DNA from: Trichocoleus desertorum NBK24
Lineage (GTDB): Bacteria > Cyanobacteriota > Cyanobacteriia > FACHB-46
Reading direction: 5' to 3'
Assembly: GCF_030409055.1 (NCBI RefSeq)
Contig: NZ_CP116619.1
Coordinates: forward strand, 124,001 to 188,000
Length of the DNA: 64,000 bases
Part shown: positions 8,305 to 16,513 of the stretch, one piece after another
How positions within the stretch are numbered: the first letter of the stretch is position 1
Layout: every line of letters starts with the position of its first letter
Program-made: the position numbers and the translations under genes
The notes under the pieces: model-generated
What the model saw: only the letters and a program-made list of their open reading frames with translations
The model's database searches: none
What the model was told of the DNA's origin: nothing

Positions 8305-8654
8305 CTCGCCCAACTCATTCATTGCTCGCCTACTTCATCGTTGCCACGTGTGGAGATTCCAACCAAGTCCTCCACCACCTCGAAACCACTCAAGAGATGC
8401 AGCGCTACCTCAAAGGCGAAAACCTGGAGCAGACTACTTAGGCAGTAAATGACAGATTTGCTAGGTTGAACCCATGGTAGAGCGATCGCCCCACTCTATC
8501 TATTTAGAAAGGGCGAGCGCTTTGTTCCAGAGTTTATAGAAAAGCCCAGCTTTTCAGAAGCAGACTTCTGAAGCTAGCTAAATACAGACATAAGTTATTG
8601 GAAAGGGATAATTAGAGGATGTAGAAGTAAGCAGTAGCTCTTGGGGAAAACCGC
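8305..8654 (+). pseudogene. Decayed copy of the small Cys-protein gene plus leader of TPR-CHAT copy 2
   Basis: Bases ~8318-8345 (CTCATTGCTCGCCTACTTCAT-like) match the segment just before and at the start of the intact small gene (12340-12370), but its ATG is lost (GCCACG for GCCATG). After a deletion, 8371-8441 encodes the equivalent of VLRHLEPTQEWTRRYLKGEN (here VLHHLETTQE then RYLKGEN) and ends in TAG at 8439-8441. The rest of the gene, with its cysteines, is absent. From ~8465 to the ATG at 8655 lies the duplicated leader described for copy 1, with CTTGGGG as ribosome-binding site. The ancestral duplication therefore included the small gene. Confidence 0.75.
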
Positions 8655-11600
8655 ATGGATGAGCAACGGCTTCAGGCATATGTGGCACTGATTAAGCAAC
8701 TTCTGGAATATCCCCAGGGAGAGGAAGCCACACTCTTGCAAGCCCATTCAGACCTGCTCGATGAAGGGCTACTGGCGACGATGGAACAAGTGGCGACCCA
8801 CCTGGAAAGCGAGGGCAGAGGCAATGCTCAATGGCTGCGAGGCTTGGCAGCACAGTTGGCAGAGGCAATGGGATTACAGCAAGTCACACCGCAAGGGGCA
8901 GACGCCGCTCGTCAGTTTTTGTTAGAGACGTTGCAGTTGATATGGGATAAGCGAGGCAATCCGCAGCAGATCTATCCCCTGTGGACACAACAGCAAACCG
9001 GGTTCAATGCAGAACTGCTAGCGGTGTTGCCCAGCGTCGCCGCCCAACTTTTGCAGGAAAATACGGAACAGCGCACATTCATCGCGGCGATTTTAGGGGA
9101 ATTTGGCAACCTGATTCAGCAGTTTCCCTTGGGGGCACGCTGGCTCAATCTGGAGCTAGGCATCGCCACTTATCAGCAGGTGTTGCAGATGATAACCCAC
9201 GAGGCCATGCCCATCGACTGGGCAGCCGCAATGAATAATCTGGCAACCGCATACTGTGACCGCATCCGAGGGGATCGAGCGCAAAATCTGGAACTGAGCA
9301 TCGCCGTTCATCAGCAGGTGTTGCAGGTGAGGACCCGCGAGGCCATGCCCATCGACTGGGCAACATCAATGCATAATCTGGCAACCGCATACTATTTCCG
9401 CATTCGAGGAGATCGAGCGCAAAACATTGAGGATGCCATTGCCGCCTATCAGCAGGTGTTGCAGGTGATGACCCGCGAGGCCATGCCCGTCGATTGGGCA
9501 GAATCGATGATGAATCTGGCAATCGCATACTATTTCCGCATTCGAGGAGATCGAGCACAAAACATTGAGGATGCCATTGCCGCTCATGAGCAGGCATTGC
9601 AGGTGAGGACCCGCGAGGCCATGCCCGTCGATTGGGCAACATCAATGCATAATCTGGCAACCGCATACAGTAAACGCATCCGAGGGGATCGAGCGCAAAA
9701 CATTGAGGATGCCATTGCCGCCTATCAGCAGGCATTGCAGGTGAGGACCCGCGAGGCCATGCCCGTCGATTGGGCAACATCAATGCATAATCTGGCAAAC
9801 ACATACTGTAACCGCATCCGAGGGGATCGAGCGCAAAACATTGAGGATGCCATTGCCGCCTATCAACAGGCGTTGCAGGTGAGGGCCCGCGAGGCCATGC
9901 CCGTCCAGTGGGCAGGATCGATACATAATCTGGCAAACACATACTGTAACCGCATCCGAGGGGATCGAGCGCAAAACCTGGAACTGGGCATCGCCGCTCA
10001 TCAGCAGGCGTTGCAGGTGAGGACCCGCGAGGCCATGCCCATCGACTGGGCAGAATCAATGCATAATCTGGCAACCGCATACAGTAAACGCATCCGAGGA
10101 GATCGAGCGCAGAACATTGAGGATGCCATTGCCGCCTATCAACAGGCGTTGCAGGTAAGGACCCGCGAGGCCATGCCCGTCGATTGGGCAACATCAATGC
10201 ATAATCTGGCAATCGCATACTATTCCCGCATCCGAGGGGATCGAGCACAAAACATTGAGGATGCCATTGCCGCTCATGAGCAGGCATTGCAGGTGAGGAC
10301 CCGCGAGGCCATGCCCGTCGATTGGGCAACATCAATGCATAATCTGGCAAACACATACTGTAACCGCATCCGAGGGGATCGAGCGCAAAACCTGGAACTG
10401 GGCATCGCCGCTCATCAGCAGGCGTTGCAGGTGAGGACCCGCGAGGCCATGCCCATCGACTGGGCAGAATCAATGATAAATCTGGCAACCGCATACAGTA
10501 AACGCATTGGAGGAGATCGAGCGCAAAACATTGAGGATGCCATTGCCGCATATCGAAACAGCTTGGAAATCTTTACTCCAGAGCTACTCCCAGACGGCTG
10601 CCGCAGAACTGCCCGCAGTTTGGGCAATCTCTACTTTGGGGAAACGCGATGGAAAGAGGCTGTTTCCGTTTATCAAATAGCGCTACAAGCAGCTGAAACG
10701 CTTTATCAAAGTGCGAATTTACTCGATAGCAAAGCGGCTGAGTTGTCGGAAACCGCCGATCTCCCCCGCCGTGCTGCCTACGCCTTGGGCCGGAGTGGAG
10801 AGTTTCAGCAAGCTATTGAAATCCTGGAGCGAGGTCGTGCCCGTGGTTTGAGTGAAAGCCTCAATCGCGATCGCGCCGATCTGACCCAACTGCAACAAAC
10901 TCACCCTGACCTTTATCAGGATTACCAGACGATCGCCAACCAACTTCGCAATCTGGAAAGCCAGCAGCGCAATCGCATGACCTCTACGGAGCGTCATAGC
11001 CTGACACCTGGAGCTCTCAGGGATAGTGCAATCGCCCTGCGCCAACAACTCGACACGCTAATTCAATCAATTCGCCAAATTCCTGGCTATGAGAAGTTTT
11101 TGTCCCTACCGACCTTCGATGATGTTTGTTGTGCCGTTAAAATCGACTGTCCTTTGGTTTACCTCGTACCTACTTCCGCAGGTAGTCTTGCTCTAATTGT
11201 CATGATTGACAATATTGAACCTGTTTGGCTCAATCATTTACCTGAGAGTAAGTTACGAGAAATTCTCTACGGTCCTGCGGATAATCCTAAACTCAGTCGA
11301 TGGTTCGGTGCCCATCAAGACTTTCGCAATGATGCCAAAGCCAACTATTTGGCGTGGTGTGAGGAAATAGATCGCAGCACCTGCCAACTCTGGGAGCCGC
11401 TCATGCAGCCCCTGATCCAGCACCTCAAAGAGCACCAGTTTCATCAAGCCACCCTTATCCCCACTGGGCTTCTGAGCTTTCTCCCCCTGCACGCCGCTTG
11501 GATTGAGCATCCAACCCGCCCCACTGGACGACGCTATGCCCTCGACGACATCCACTTCACCTATGCGCCGAACGCGCGATCACTGACGGCGGCAAGGGCG

Positions 11601-12320
11601 ATCACCCCGCGCTCTCCAGCAGAATCCATCCTGGCGATTAACAATCCCCGTCAGGATTTGCCCAACTCCAAGCGAGAAGTAGAAGCTGCGATCGCCACCT
11701 TTCCCCAATCCACCGTCCTAAAGCATGGGGACGCCACCGTTGAGGCGGTGAAAAAGGCTTTAGTGGGAGTAGCGACCGTCCACTTCTCCTGCCACGGCAC
11801 TGCCAACCTCACCGATCCGCTCAACAGCGGCCTCCTGATGAGTGATGGCCTCCTGACCCTGCGTGATATTTTCGTGCTTAACCTGGCTGATCAGGGTGGC
11901 CTCCGCCTTGCCATCCTCTCCGCCTGCGAAACCGGACTTTCGGGCATCAAAAATGCTGATGAAGCAGTCAGTTTGCCAACAGGATTGCTCCAGGCGGGTG
12001 TTGCCGCTGTCATTGCCTCCCTCTGGTCCGTCTCCGACCTCAGCACCATGCTCCTGCTCACCAAGTTCTACGACCTGTGGCGCAGCGAGAAACCGTTGCC
12101 TCCCGACCAAGCCCTACGCCAAGCCCAAATTTGGCTCCGCGACACTACCAACGAAGAAAAAATTGCTGAATTCAAGGCGTTTATTCCTGCCTTTGCAGGC
12201 ACCCGCTTGTCACCCACCACCGCCCAAGAGCTTTACAACGAACTCGCCTGGGAAGCCAAAAATGAGCGATCCTTCGCTCATCCCTTCCACTGGGCAGCCT
12301 TTACCTACACAGGTGTCTGA
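8655..12320 (+). CDS. TPR-CHAT caspase-like protease, copy 2
   Basis: 1221 residues, same architecture as the upstream copy. The N-terminus (MDEQRLQAYVALIKQLLEY) and the CHAT domain are highly similar; the DNA of the last ~800 bp is close to identical. It carries ten 46-residue repeats (~163-622) against six in copy 1, and a 13-residue insertion-rich linker around YGPADNPKLSRWFGA (~870). The CHAT dyad is His1047 (HFSCHGTAN) and Cys1091 (LSACETGLSG). It is followed 47 bp downstream by the small Cys protein and then the membrane protein, so these three form a likely operon. Different repeat numbers suggest the two proteases sense different partners or sizes of target. No frame damage is seen. 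Confidence 0.9.
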   Translation: MDEQRLQAYVALIKQLLEYPQGEEATLLQAHSDLLDEGLLATMEQVATHLESEGRGNAQWLRGLAAQLAEAMGLQQVTPQGADAARQFLLETLQLIWDKRGNPQQIYPLWTQQQTGFNAELLAVLPSVAAQLLQENTEQRTFIAAILGEFGNLIQQFPLGARWLNLELGIATYQQVLQMITHEAMPIDWAAAMNNLATAYCDRIRGDRAQNLELSIAVHQQVLQVRTREAMPIDWATSMHNLATAYYFRIRGDRAQNIEDAIAAYQQVLQVMTREAMPVDWAESMMNLAIAYYFRIRGDRAQNIEDAIAAHEQALQVRTREAMPVDWATSMHNLATAYSKRIRGDRAQNIEDAIAAYQQALQVRTREAMPVDWATSMHNLANTYCNRIRGDRAQNIEDAIAAYQQALQVRAREAMPVQWAGSIHNLANTYCNRIRGDRAQNLELGIAAHQQALQVRTREAMPIDWAESMHNLATAYSKRIRGDRAQNIEDAIAAYQQALQVRTREAMPVDWATSMHNLAIAYYSRIRGDRAQNIEDAIAAHEQALQVRTREAMPVDWATSMHNLANTYCNRIRGDRAQNLELGIAAHQQALQVRTREAMPIDWAESMINLATAYSKRIGGDRAQNIEDAIAAYRNSLEIFTPELLPDGCRRTARSLGNLYFGETRWKEAVSVYQIALQAAETLYQSANLLDSKAAELSETADLPRRAAYALGRSGEFQQAIEILERGRARGLSESLNRDRADLTQLQQTHPDLYQDYQTIANQLRNLESQQRNRMTSTERHSLTPGALRDSAIALRQQLDTLIQSIRQIPGYEKFLSLPTFDDVCCAVKIDCPLVYLVPTSAGSLALIVMIDNIEPVWLNHLPESKLREILYGPADNPKLSRWFGAHQDFRNDAKANYLAWCEEIDRSTCQLWEPLMQPLIQHLKEHQFHQATLIPTGLLSFLPLHAAWIEHPTRPTGRRYALDDIHFTYAPNARSLTAARAITPRSPAESILAINNPRQDLPNSKREVEAAIATFPQSTVLKHGDATVEAVKKALVGVATVHFSCHGTANLTDPLNSGLLMSDGLLTLRDIFVLNLADQGGLRLAILSACETGLSGIKNADEAVSLPTGLLQAGVAAVIASLWSVSDLSTMLLLTKFYDLWRSEKPLPPDQALRQAQIWLRDTTNEEKIAEFKAFIPAFAGTRLSPTTAQELYNELAWEAKNERSFAHPFHWAAFTYTGV
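9141..10520 (+). repeat. Ten 138-bp repeats coding TPR units (copy 2)
   Basis: Ten units of exactly 138 bp from 9141 to 10520 with an eleventh partial at 10521. Two alternating types are visible: AQNIEDAIAAYQQALQV and AQNLELGIAAHQQALQV, each followed by REAMPVDWA or REAMPIDWA. Units 4-5 and 9 are nearly identical at DNA level, and blocks of units (about units 4-7 and 8-10) look as if duplicated together. Confidence 0.9.
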
Positions 12321-12367
12321 ACTCGCCTCGCCCAACCCACTCATTGCCCGCCTACTTCATCATTGCC

Positions 12368-12769
12368 ATGACCCAACCTAAAACGATCTTGACTGCCGCC
12401 CACGACATCCGTCCTCACTTGACCACACTTCTTGACCCAGAAACCGCCCAGCAGGTTGAGCAGCAACTACAAACACTCCTCACCCAAGCCGAATCTGGGC
12501 AATCCGTCGAGATTTCAATTACCGAAGTCCTCCGCCACCTAGAACCCACTCAAGAATGGACGCGGCGCTACCTCAAAGGTGAAAACCCAGAGCAAATTAC
12601 TCGGTCAATCAGCGGCTACTCAGGCTTAGTAGGAGATCCAAGATCGCAATCCGCCACCAAATATGTCTGCCCCCACAACAACTGCCCTGAGACTTGGTAT
12701 CGGGAAAACAACAGCACCATTCCCCTCTGCCCCAACCACCTCATCGCCCTCATCCCTAACCAGCCGTAA
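12368..12769 (+). CDS. Small conserved protein with C-terminal Cys/His motif, CHAT-associated
   Basis: 133 residues from the ATG at 12368 (MTQPKTILTAAHDIRPHL); a TTG at 12344 would add eight residues and is less likely. The N-terminal ~85 residues are helical and acidic (LDPETAQQVEQQLQTLL; EISITEVLRHLEPTQEWTRRYLKGE). The C-terminal part has CPHNNCPETWYRENNSTIPLCPNHLIALIP, a Cx4C...Cx2H pattern that could bind zinc. I know of no function. It lies between the protease and the membrane protein, 9 bp before the latter, and was part of the duplicated unit (a relic follows copy 1). Adaptor, substrate or regulator of the CHAT protease are possibilities only. Confidence 0.75.
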   Translation: MTQPKTILTAAHDIRPHLTTLLDPETAQQVEQQLQTLLTQAESGQSVEISITEVLRHLEPTQEWTRRYLKGENPEQITRSISGYSGLVGDPRSQSATKYVCPHNNCPETWYRENNSTIPLCPNHLIALIPNQP

Positions 12770-12778
12770 GGTGCATCC

Positions 12779-13774
12779 ATGACCGCAAAAGTGCTCGAAA
12801 GCTTCGGTGGTAAATTCGCCGAACAATGGGTTGCCACCTTACTCACCCCTGCCTTTGTCTTCTGGCTGGGTGGCTTCACGACCATCATTCAGCGTTGGGG
12901 CTGGCAACCCCTTGTCGCTACCTTCACCAACTACCCTGAACCCCTGCAAATTGCCTTCTTGGTGGGTGGCTTCTGCATCATTGCTGCCTCGGCTTTTGTC
13001 GTGCAACGCTTCGACTTTGCCACCTTACGATTTTTGGAAGGCTATGGGCCGCTGTGGTTCTCTCCGCTGCGGCAGTGGCGGATTCGACACTATCGCGATC
13101 ACAAAACCAAACTCACTCAGAAAAGCCAAGCCCTTAGAGCGATCGAAGACCAACAAAACACTAAATTTCAAGCCCTCAAAAGCACGATTGAAACCCAAGG
13201 TGCAGCAGCCCTTAGCGAAGTGGAACGTCAGCAATACCTCCAACTCAACGAACAACTTCTCACCCCCACCCAACAGGAAAAGCTAGTTCGGTTGAGCCAA
13301 GAACTCCGCACCTTGCCCACCGTCAATCCTGACCTCATGCCCACTCGCCTAGGCAACCTGCTGCGAGCTGCCGAACGCAAACCCTTGGAAAAATATGGAC
13401 TTGATGCCGTCATCTGTTGGGCACGTTTGTGGATGCTTCTCCCCGATGCGGTTAGAAAAGACCTGCAAGAGGCCCGCGCTGACCTCAACACCGCTGCTCG
13501 CGTTTGGCTGTGGAGCTTGTTATTTTGTGGTTGGACATTCGTAGGCTGGAGCATCTGGACAACCTGGCCCCTAGTGATCGGTTTGCTCTCAGCCTGGTTT
13601 GCCTATGATTGGGCGATCGCTGCCGCCAGTACCTACAGCGAACTCATCGAAGCTGCCTTTGACCTACACCGCCACTTACTCTATCAATCCCTACGCTGGA
13701 ACCTACCGCCTGATCCAACGGTAGAGCGCCGCGTCGGAGCTGACCTAACCCGATACCTGCAACGAGGATTTTAA
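12779..13774 (+). CDS. Membrane protein with four helices and a coiled-coil loop, CHAT-associated
   Basis: 331 residues, start ATG 12779, 9 bp after the small Cys protein. Two hydrophobic helices near the N-terminus (~20-40 WVATLLTPAFVFWLGG; ~58-78 IAFLVGGFCIIAASAFVV), a charged cytosolic-type segment with a coiled coil (~105-200, QKSQALRAIEDQQNT and VERQQYLQLNEQLLTPTQQ), then two more helices (~240-290, WLWSLLFCGWTFVGWS; LVIGLLSAWFAYDWAIA). No family is recognised. As the last gene of a protease operon it could be a membrane effector released or activated by CHAT cleavage, or an anchor; this is inference from gene order. The frame is intact. Confidence 0.75.
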   Translation: MTAKVLESFGGKFAEQWVATLLTPAFVFWLGGFTTIIQRWGWQPLVATFTNYPEPLQIAFLVGGFCIIAASAFVVQRFDFATLRFLEGYGPLWFSPLRQWRIRHYRDHKTKLTQKSQALRAIEDQQNTKFQALKSTIETQGAAALSEVERQQYLQLNEQLLTPTQQEKLVRLSQELRTLPTVNPDLMPTRLGNLLRAAERKPLEKYGLDAVICWARLWMLLPDAVRKDLQEARADLNTAARVWLWSLLFCGWTFVGWSIWTTWPLVIGLLSAWFAYDWAIAAASTYSELIEAAFDLHRHLLYQSLRWNLPPDPTVERRVGADLTRYLQRGF

Positions 13775-14024
13775 TCGCCGTTCGGAAGAAACAACCCTCG
13801 TTGCTCCTTCAAGCGCGGTCGCAACCGGAATTGATTTACACTTCCATCGTGGAGGGCATACCTTTGCAATACATCTAGGCGCTGAACTAGAGAGGAAACC
13901 TACTTTAGGGATGGAGCTAACCTGCCATCGAGCTCCAAGTAGATTCAAACGGTACAAGAATTGAAAGATACCGGTAGCAGCAAAACCAGAATTTTTGAAA
14001 ACTACTGGACAACTGCCCGGTAAC
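13775..14024 (+). other. Gap between membrane protein and transposon end, with unassigned open frame
   Basis: A 250-bp stretch before the first TnsB-type site. On the plus strand one frame is open from about 13759 to TGA at ~13965 (containing TGIDLHFHRGGHTFAIHLG), overlapping the end of the membrane-protein gene, but it has no good start and no recognised relative. At 13961-13967 TTGAAAG occurs, the 3' motif of type V-K CRISPR repeats, but the rest of the repeat is not recognisable. No CRISPR array, tracrRNA or cas12k was found. Confidence 0.35.
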
Positions 14025-14237
14025 GACACTTAATTTGTCACTAACCAATTTTAAGCCCTTTTGCAAAACGACACTTAATTTGTCATTTTTCTGAAAAACG
14101 ACACTTAATTTGTCTCTCTCCAACAGTTAAGTTATAGTAGCTCTTTAGGCTACATTTCGCTTGAAAGCTATGATACAACTTGAACACAGCTTAACGACAT
14201 TAATTCGTCATGACGACAAATAATTAGTCACTGTACA
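14025..14237. mobile_element. Terminus of a Tn7-like/CAST transposon with five TnsB-type sites
   Basis: Five related sites with consensus GACAnnTAATTnGTCA occur at 14025-14040, 14070-14085, 14100-14115, 14196-14210 and 14215-14230. The first two are identical (GACACTTAATTTGTCA). The outermost is followed by TGTACA at 14232-14237; read inwards the end is TGTACAGTGACTAATTATTT, the form of type V-K CAST termini as I remember them (TGTACAGTGACAAATTA). The transposon body therefore lies to the left. The next five bases, ATTTT (14238-14242), would be the target duplication. The partner end is not in the window. Left versus right end is not decided here. Confidence 0.8.
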
Positions 14238-14723
14238 ATTTTTTAGTCTGCTTGTACTAACAAGCTTGCTGAATTTATCATGAGAACTGTAGGTTTTTTA
14301 CAGCTCTCATGGTTGAAAAGCAGAAGCTTCAAGAGTTAGTAAATTTAGGTTTGTCTAGCAGACAGATCGCTGAGAGGGTTGGAAAAAGCCAGACTACCAT
14401 TCGATATTGGATTGCAAAGTACCAGCTATCTCTTTCTCCCGCTAAAGGAGGAAGGCAAAAACTGATGCTAAAGAAGGCATGTTTGAATTGCAGTGAAGTT
14501 TTGCAGAGCAGCGACTGTAGAGCGAAGTATTGCAGTTCATTATGTAGCGCTCAATTTCAACAGAAGCTCTATATCGAGAGTTGGTTGAGTGGTAAAGTCA
14601 GCGGTCAGATATCTGGCGGAACTCTGATTTCTTCTTATATTAGAAACTACTTATTAGAGAAGGCTAATTACCAGTGCAGCGAATGTAATTGGTCAAAGAT
14701 AAACCCTTTTACTAACAAAATAC

Positions 14724-16159
14724 GTAATTGCTCAACCCAGTAGCCAATCTGTCTGCTGTGAGGTAAGGGCACGGGAAATGGCATCAAAGGCAGCAATGCC
14801 CTGACGCTTCGCAGTGTTGACAAGCGATCGCACCTGAGCGAATAGCTCCGCTCCCCAGTCCGAGCGGAATCCGTTCGTCACCTTGCGAAAGACGACGCTC
14901 CAGCGCAACGCCTGCTCACTGGCATTATTGGTTGACGGAATTGTCTCATCCGTCAAAAACAGCAACAGATGAGCCCGAATCTTCTGATAGCGTTTGAGCA
15001 ACCGCTGTCCCTCGAGCGATTTGGGTTGCAGATTCAAGATCTCCCGCAGTAAGCCGCGAAATCGAGAGCAATACTGCTGAACGGTTGAGGCAGCCAGGGT
15101 GTGTCGTCGCCGTTGCAGGGCAATGGCTTTGAGGAGCAGCCATTTCATCCGGGGCGCAAACAACTCATCACCCGCATCCATGGCATACTGACAATCGCGC
15201 AGTTGATGGGCTAGACACACTTGCCAGTCGTGCGCCGGATGGGCGGTCTGGGCACTGAATAAATCAGACACCCAAACCTGTGGTTGATGCCCCGCCATCA
15301 CGGTATCAATGACCGTTTTGCCACGACTGGGACGAATCACGTGCAAACACACCTGGTCGTTCTGAAACACCCATTCCCACTGGTTGGTCCCCTTCACTCG
15401 TGCCCCCGTCTCATCACTGCCGACGAGACGAGCACTGCGTAAACGTTCGACAATCTTGGCCACCGGGTTTTCTAGCTGAGAGCGCACCCGTTGCAGGAGA
15501 TTGGCAATCGCTCCTTCGGACAGGCTGAGACCGTAAAGCTCACTCATCAGCTGGCTCAGCCGTTGATAGCTGATGGCATGGCTGTAACGGAGATAGGTCA
15601 CTAAACTCACGACACTGGTGCCAAAGGGAGACCCTGGCTCCAAACCGACTGGAACAGGCGCTTCATACGCCTGCTGACAACACTGGCAAGTCCCACCGTA
15701 ACGTTCAACCCGGGTGATGTGAGGAGTCATCGGCGGCAATTCAATGCGTTCGTAAGTCCCGCTCAAGCGTTGTGTTGATAGCTCCACTTCGACCCCACAG
15801 TGGGGACAACTCTTGGCTTGGGCAACGACGACTTGATCCGGTTGTTGGCTCAATTCTCGCCCACCGTTACGGTGACTTCCCGTTTCCTCACCATTGAGGG
15901 CAGGGGACTGAGCCCTCCTCTGATTTGGCTTGAAGCCCTGAGAAGGAGGCAAACTTGAATTACGGGAGGTTTTCTTGACCCGTTTTTGCTTCAGCTTTTC
16001 GACCTCTGAGCGCAACGTTTGCAACTCCTGCCACAGCCCTTGAATCAGGGCATCCTTTTCTGCGTGACTCAGTCCAGCGAGAGGGGGCAGTTCCTTCATG
16101 GCAAAAGTTTATCATCTTCTACCAAAGGCGTGCTTAGGTCAACCTAGTTGAGCAATTAC
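14724..16159. mobile_element. IS66-family (single-gene) insertion sequence
   Basis: The element is 1436 bp and begins with GTAATTGCTCAAC, repeated inverted at the right end (GTTGAGCAATTAC, ending 16159). It is flanked by perfect 8-bp direct repeats CAAAATAC at 14716-14723 and 16160-16167. GTAA ends and 8-bp duplications are hallmarks of IS66. Removing it restores the HNH gene frame. Only the transposase gene is present; the accessory TnpA and TnpB genes of long IS66 elements are absent. Confidence 0.95.
14732..16099 (-). CDS. IS66-family transposase
   Basis: 455 residues, intact. N-terminal leucine-zipper-like segment (LIQGLWQELQTLRSEVEKLK, ~18-38), a Ser/Pro/Lys-rich linker (SRNSSLPPSQGFK), a zinc-finger region (SCPHCGVEVEL; CQCCQQAYEAP), then the DDE domain: Asp in RLVGSDETGARVKG (~230), Asp in WVSDLFSAQTAHPAH (~277) and Glu in STNNASEQALRWSVVFRK (~406). 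The order is that of IS66 TnpC. The start ATG at 16099 lies 60 bp inside the right end. Confidence 0.92.
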   Translation of the reverse strand: MKELPPLAGLSHAEKDALIQGLWQELQTLRSEVEKLKQKRVKKTSRNSSLPPSQGFKPNQRRAQSPALNGEETGSHRNGGRELSQQPDQVVVAQAKSCPHCGVEVELSTQRLSGTYERIELPPMTPHITRVERYGGTCQCCQQAYEAPVPVGLEPGSPFGTSVVSLVTYLRYSHAISYQRLSQLMSELYGLSLSEGAIANLLQRVRSQLENPVAKIVERLRSARLVGSDETGARVKGTNQWEWVFQNDQVCLHVIRPSRGKTVIDTVMAGHQPQVWVSDLFSAQTAHPAHDWQVCLAHQLRDCQYAMDAGDELFAPRMKWLLLKAIALQRRRHTLAASTVQQYCSRFRGLLREILNLQPKSLEGQRLLKRYQKIRAHLLLFLTDETIPSTNNASEQALRWSVVFRKVTNGFRSDWGAELFAQVRSLVNTAKRQGIAAFDAISRALTSQQTDWLLG

Positions 16160-16513
16160 CAAAATACCTCTAGAAATCAATCATATTGATGGAAATTTCT
16201 TGAATAATGCCCCAACAAATTTAGAGGTTTTATGCCCTAACTGCCATGCGCTGAAGCACACCTATCAAAATCGAGGTGAGGGCAGGAGAGCAAAAGGTTA
16301 TATGAAGTAATCTATAGTTCGTTGTATTCAAACGACTAATTGCTGATGCGGCTAGGGCTTCTGCACGTTGTTTTTATTTCCAAAGGTGAATTTCAACCTT
16401 AGAGTGATATGAGGATTGACCAGGAAGCCTGACAATGAATCACAGGAAAGCCTTGGTTATTCTGTCTTGCAACCCTCGTCTGCCGCGCTCAGCGAAAGGA
16501 CTCATCTAGATCT

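Larger units (their letters stand above)
14309..16311 (+). pseudogene. HTH-HNH endonuclease gene split by an IS66-family element
   Basis: Part 1 (14309-14723) starts MVEKQKLQELVNLGLSSRQI with a resolvase-like HTH (IAERVGKSQTTIRYWIAKY), a Cys cluster (CLNCSEVLQSSDC...CSSLC) and the first half of an HNH nuclease (YQCSECNWSKINPFTNKI). Part 2 (16168-16311) continues in frame once the element and one 8-bp repeat are removed: PLEINHIDGNFLNNAP then NLEVLCPNCHALKHTY and the end GEGRRAKGYMK. The HNH motif (HIDGN, CPNCH) would be complete in the restored protein (~186 residues). Such HTH-HNH proteins are usually phage- or intron-associated homing nucleases. As it stands the gene is disrupted. It begins 72 bp outside the CAST end. 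Confidence 0.85.

Noticed and set aside
13941-14010. Possible self-targeting crRNA: TTGAAAG at 13961-13967 followed by a spacer-like stretch near the CAST end
   Set aside because: Only the last seven bases match type V-K repeats; the GGTGGG-containing part is absent and no array or tracrRNA is present. The position is suggestive but the match is too short.
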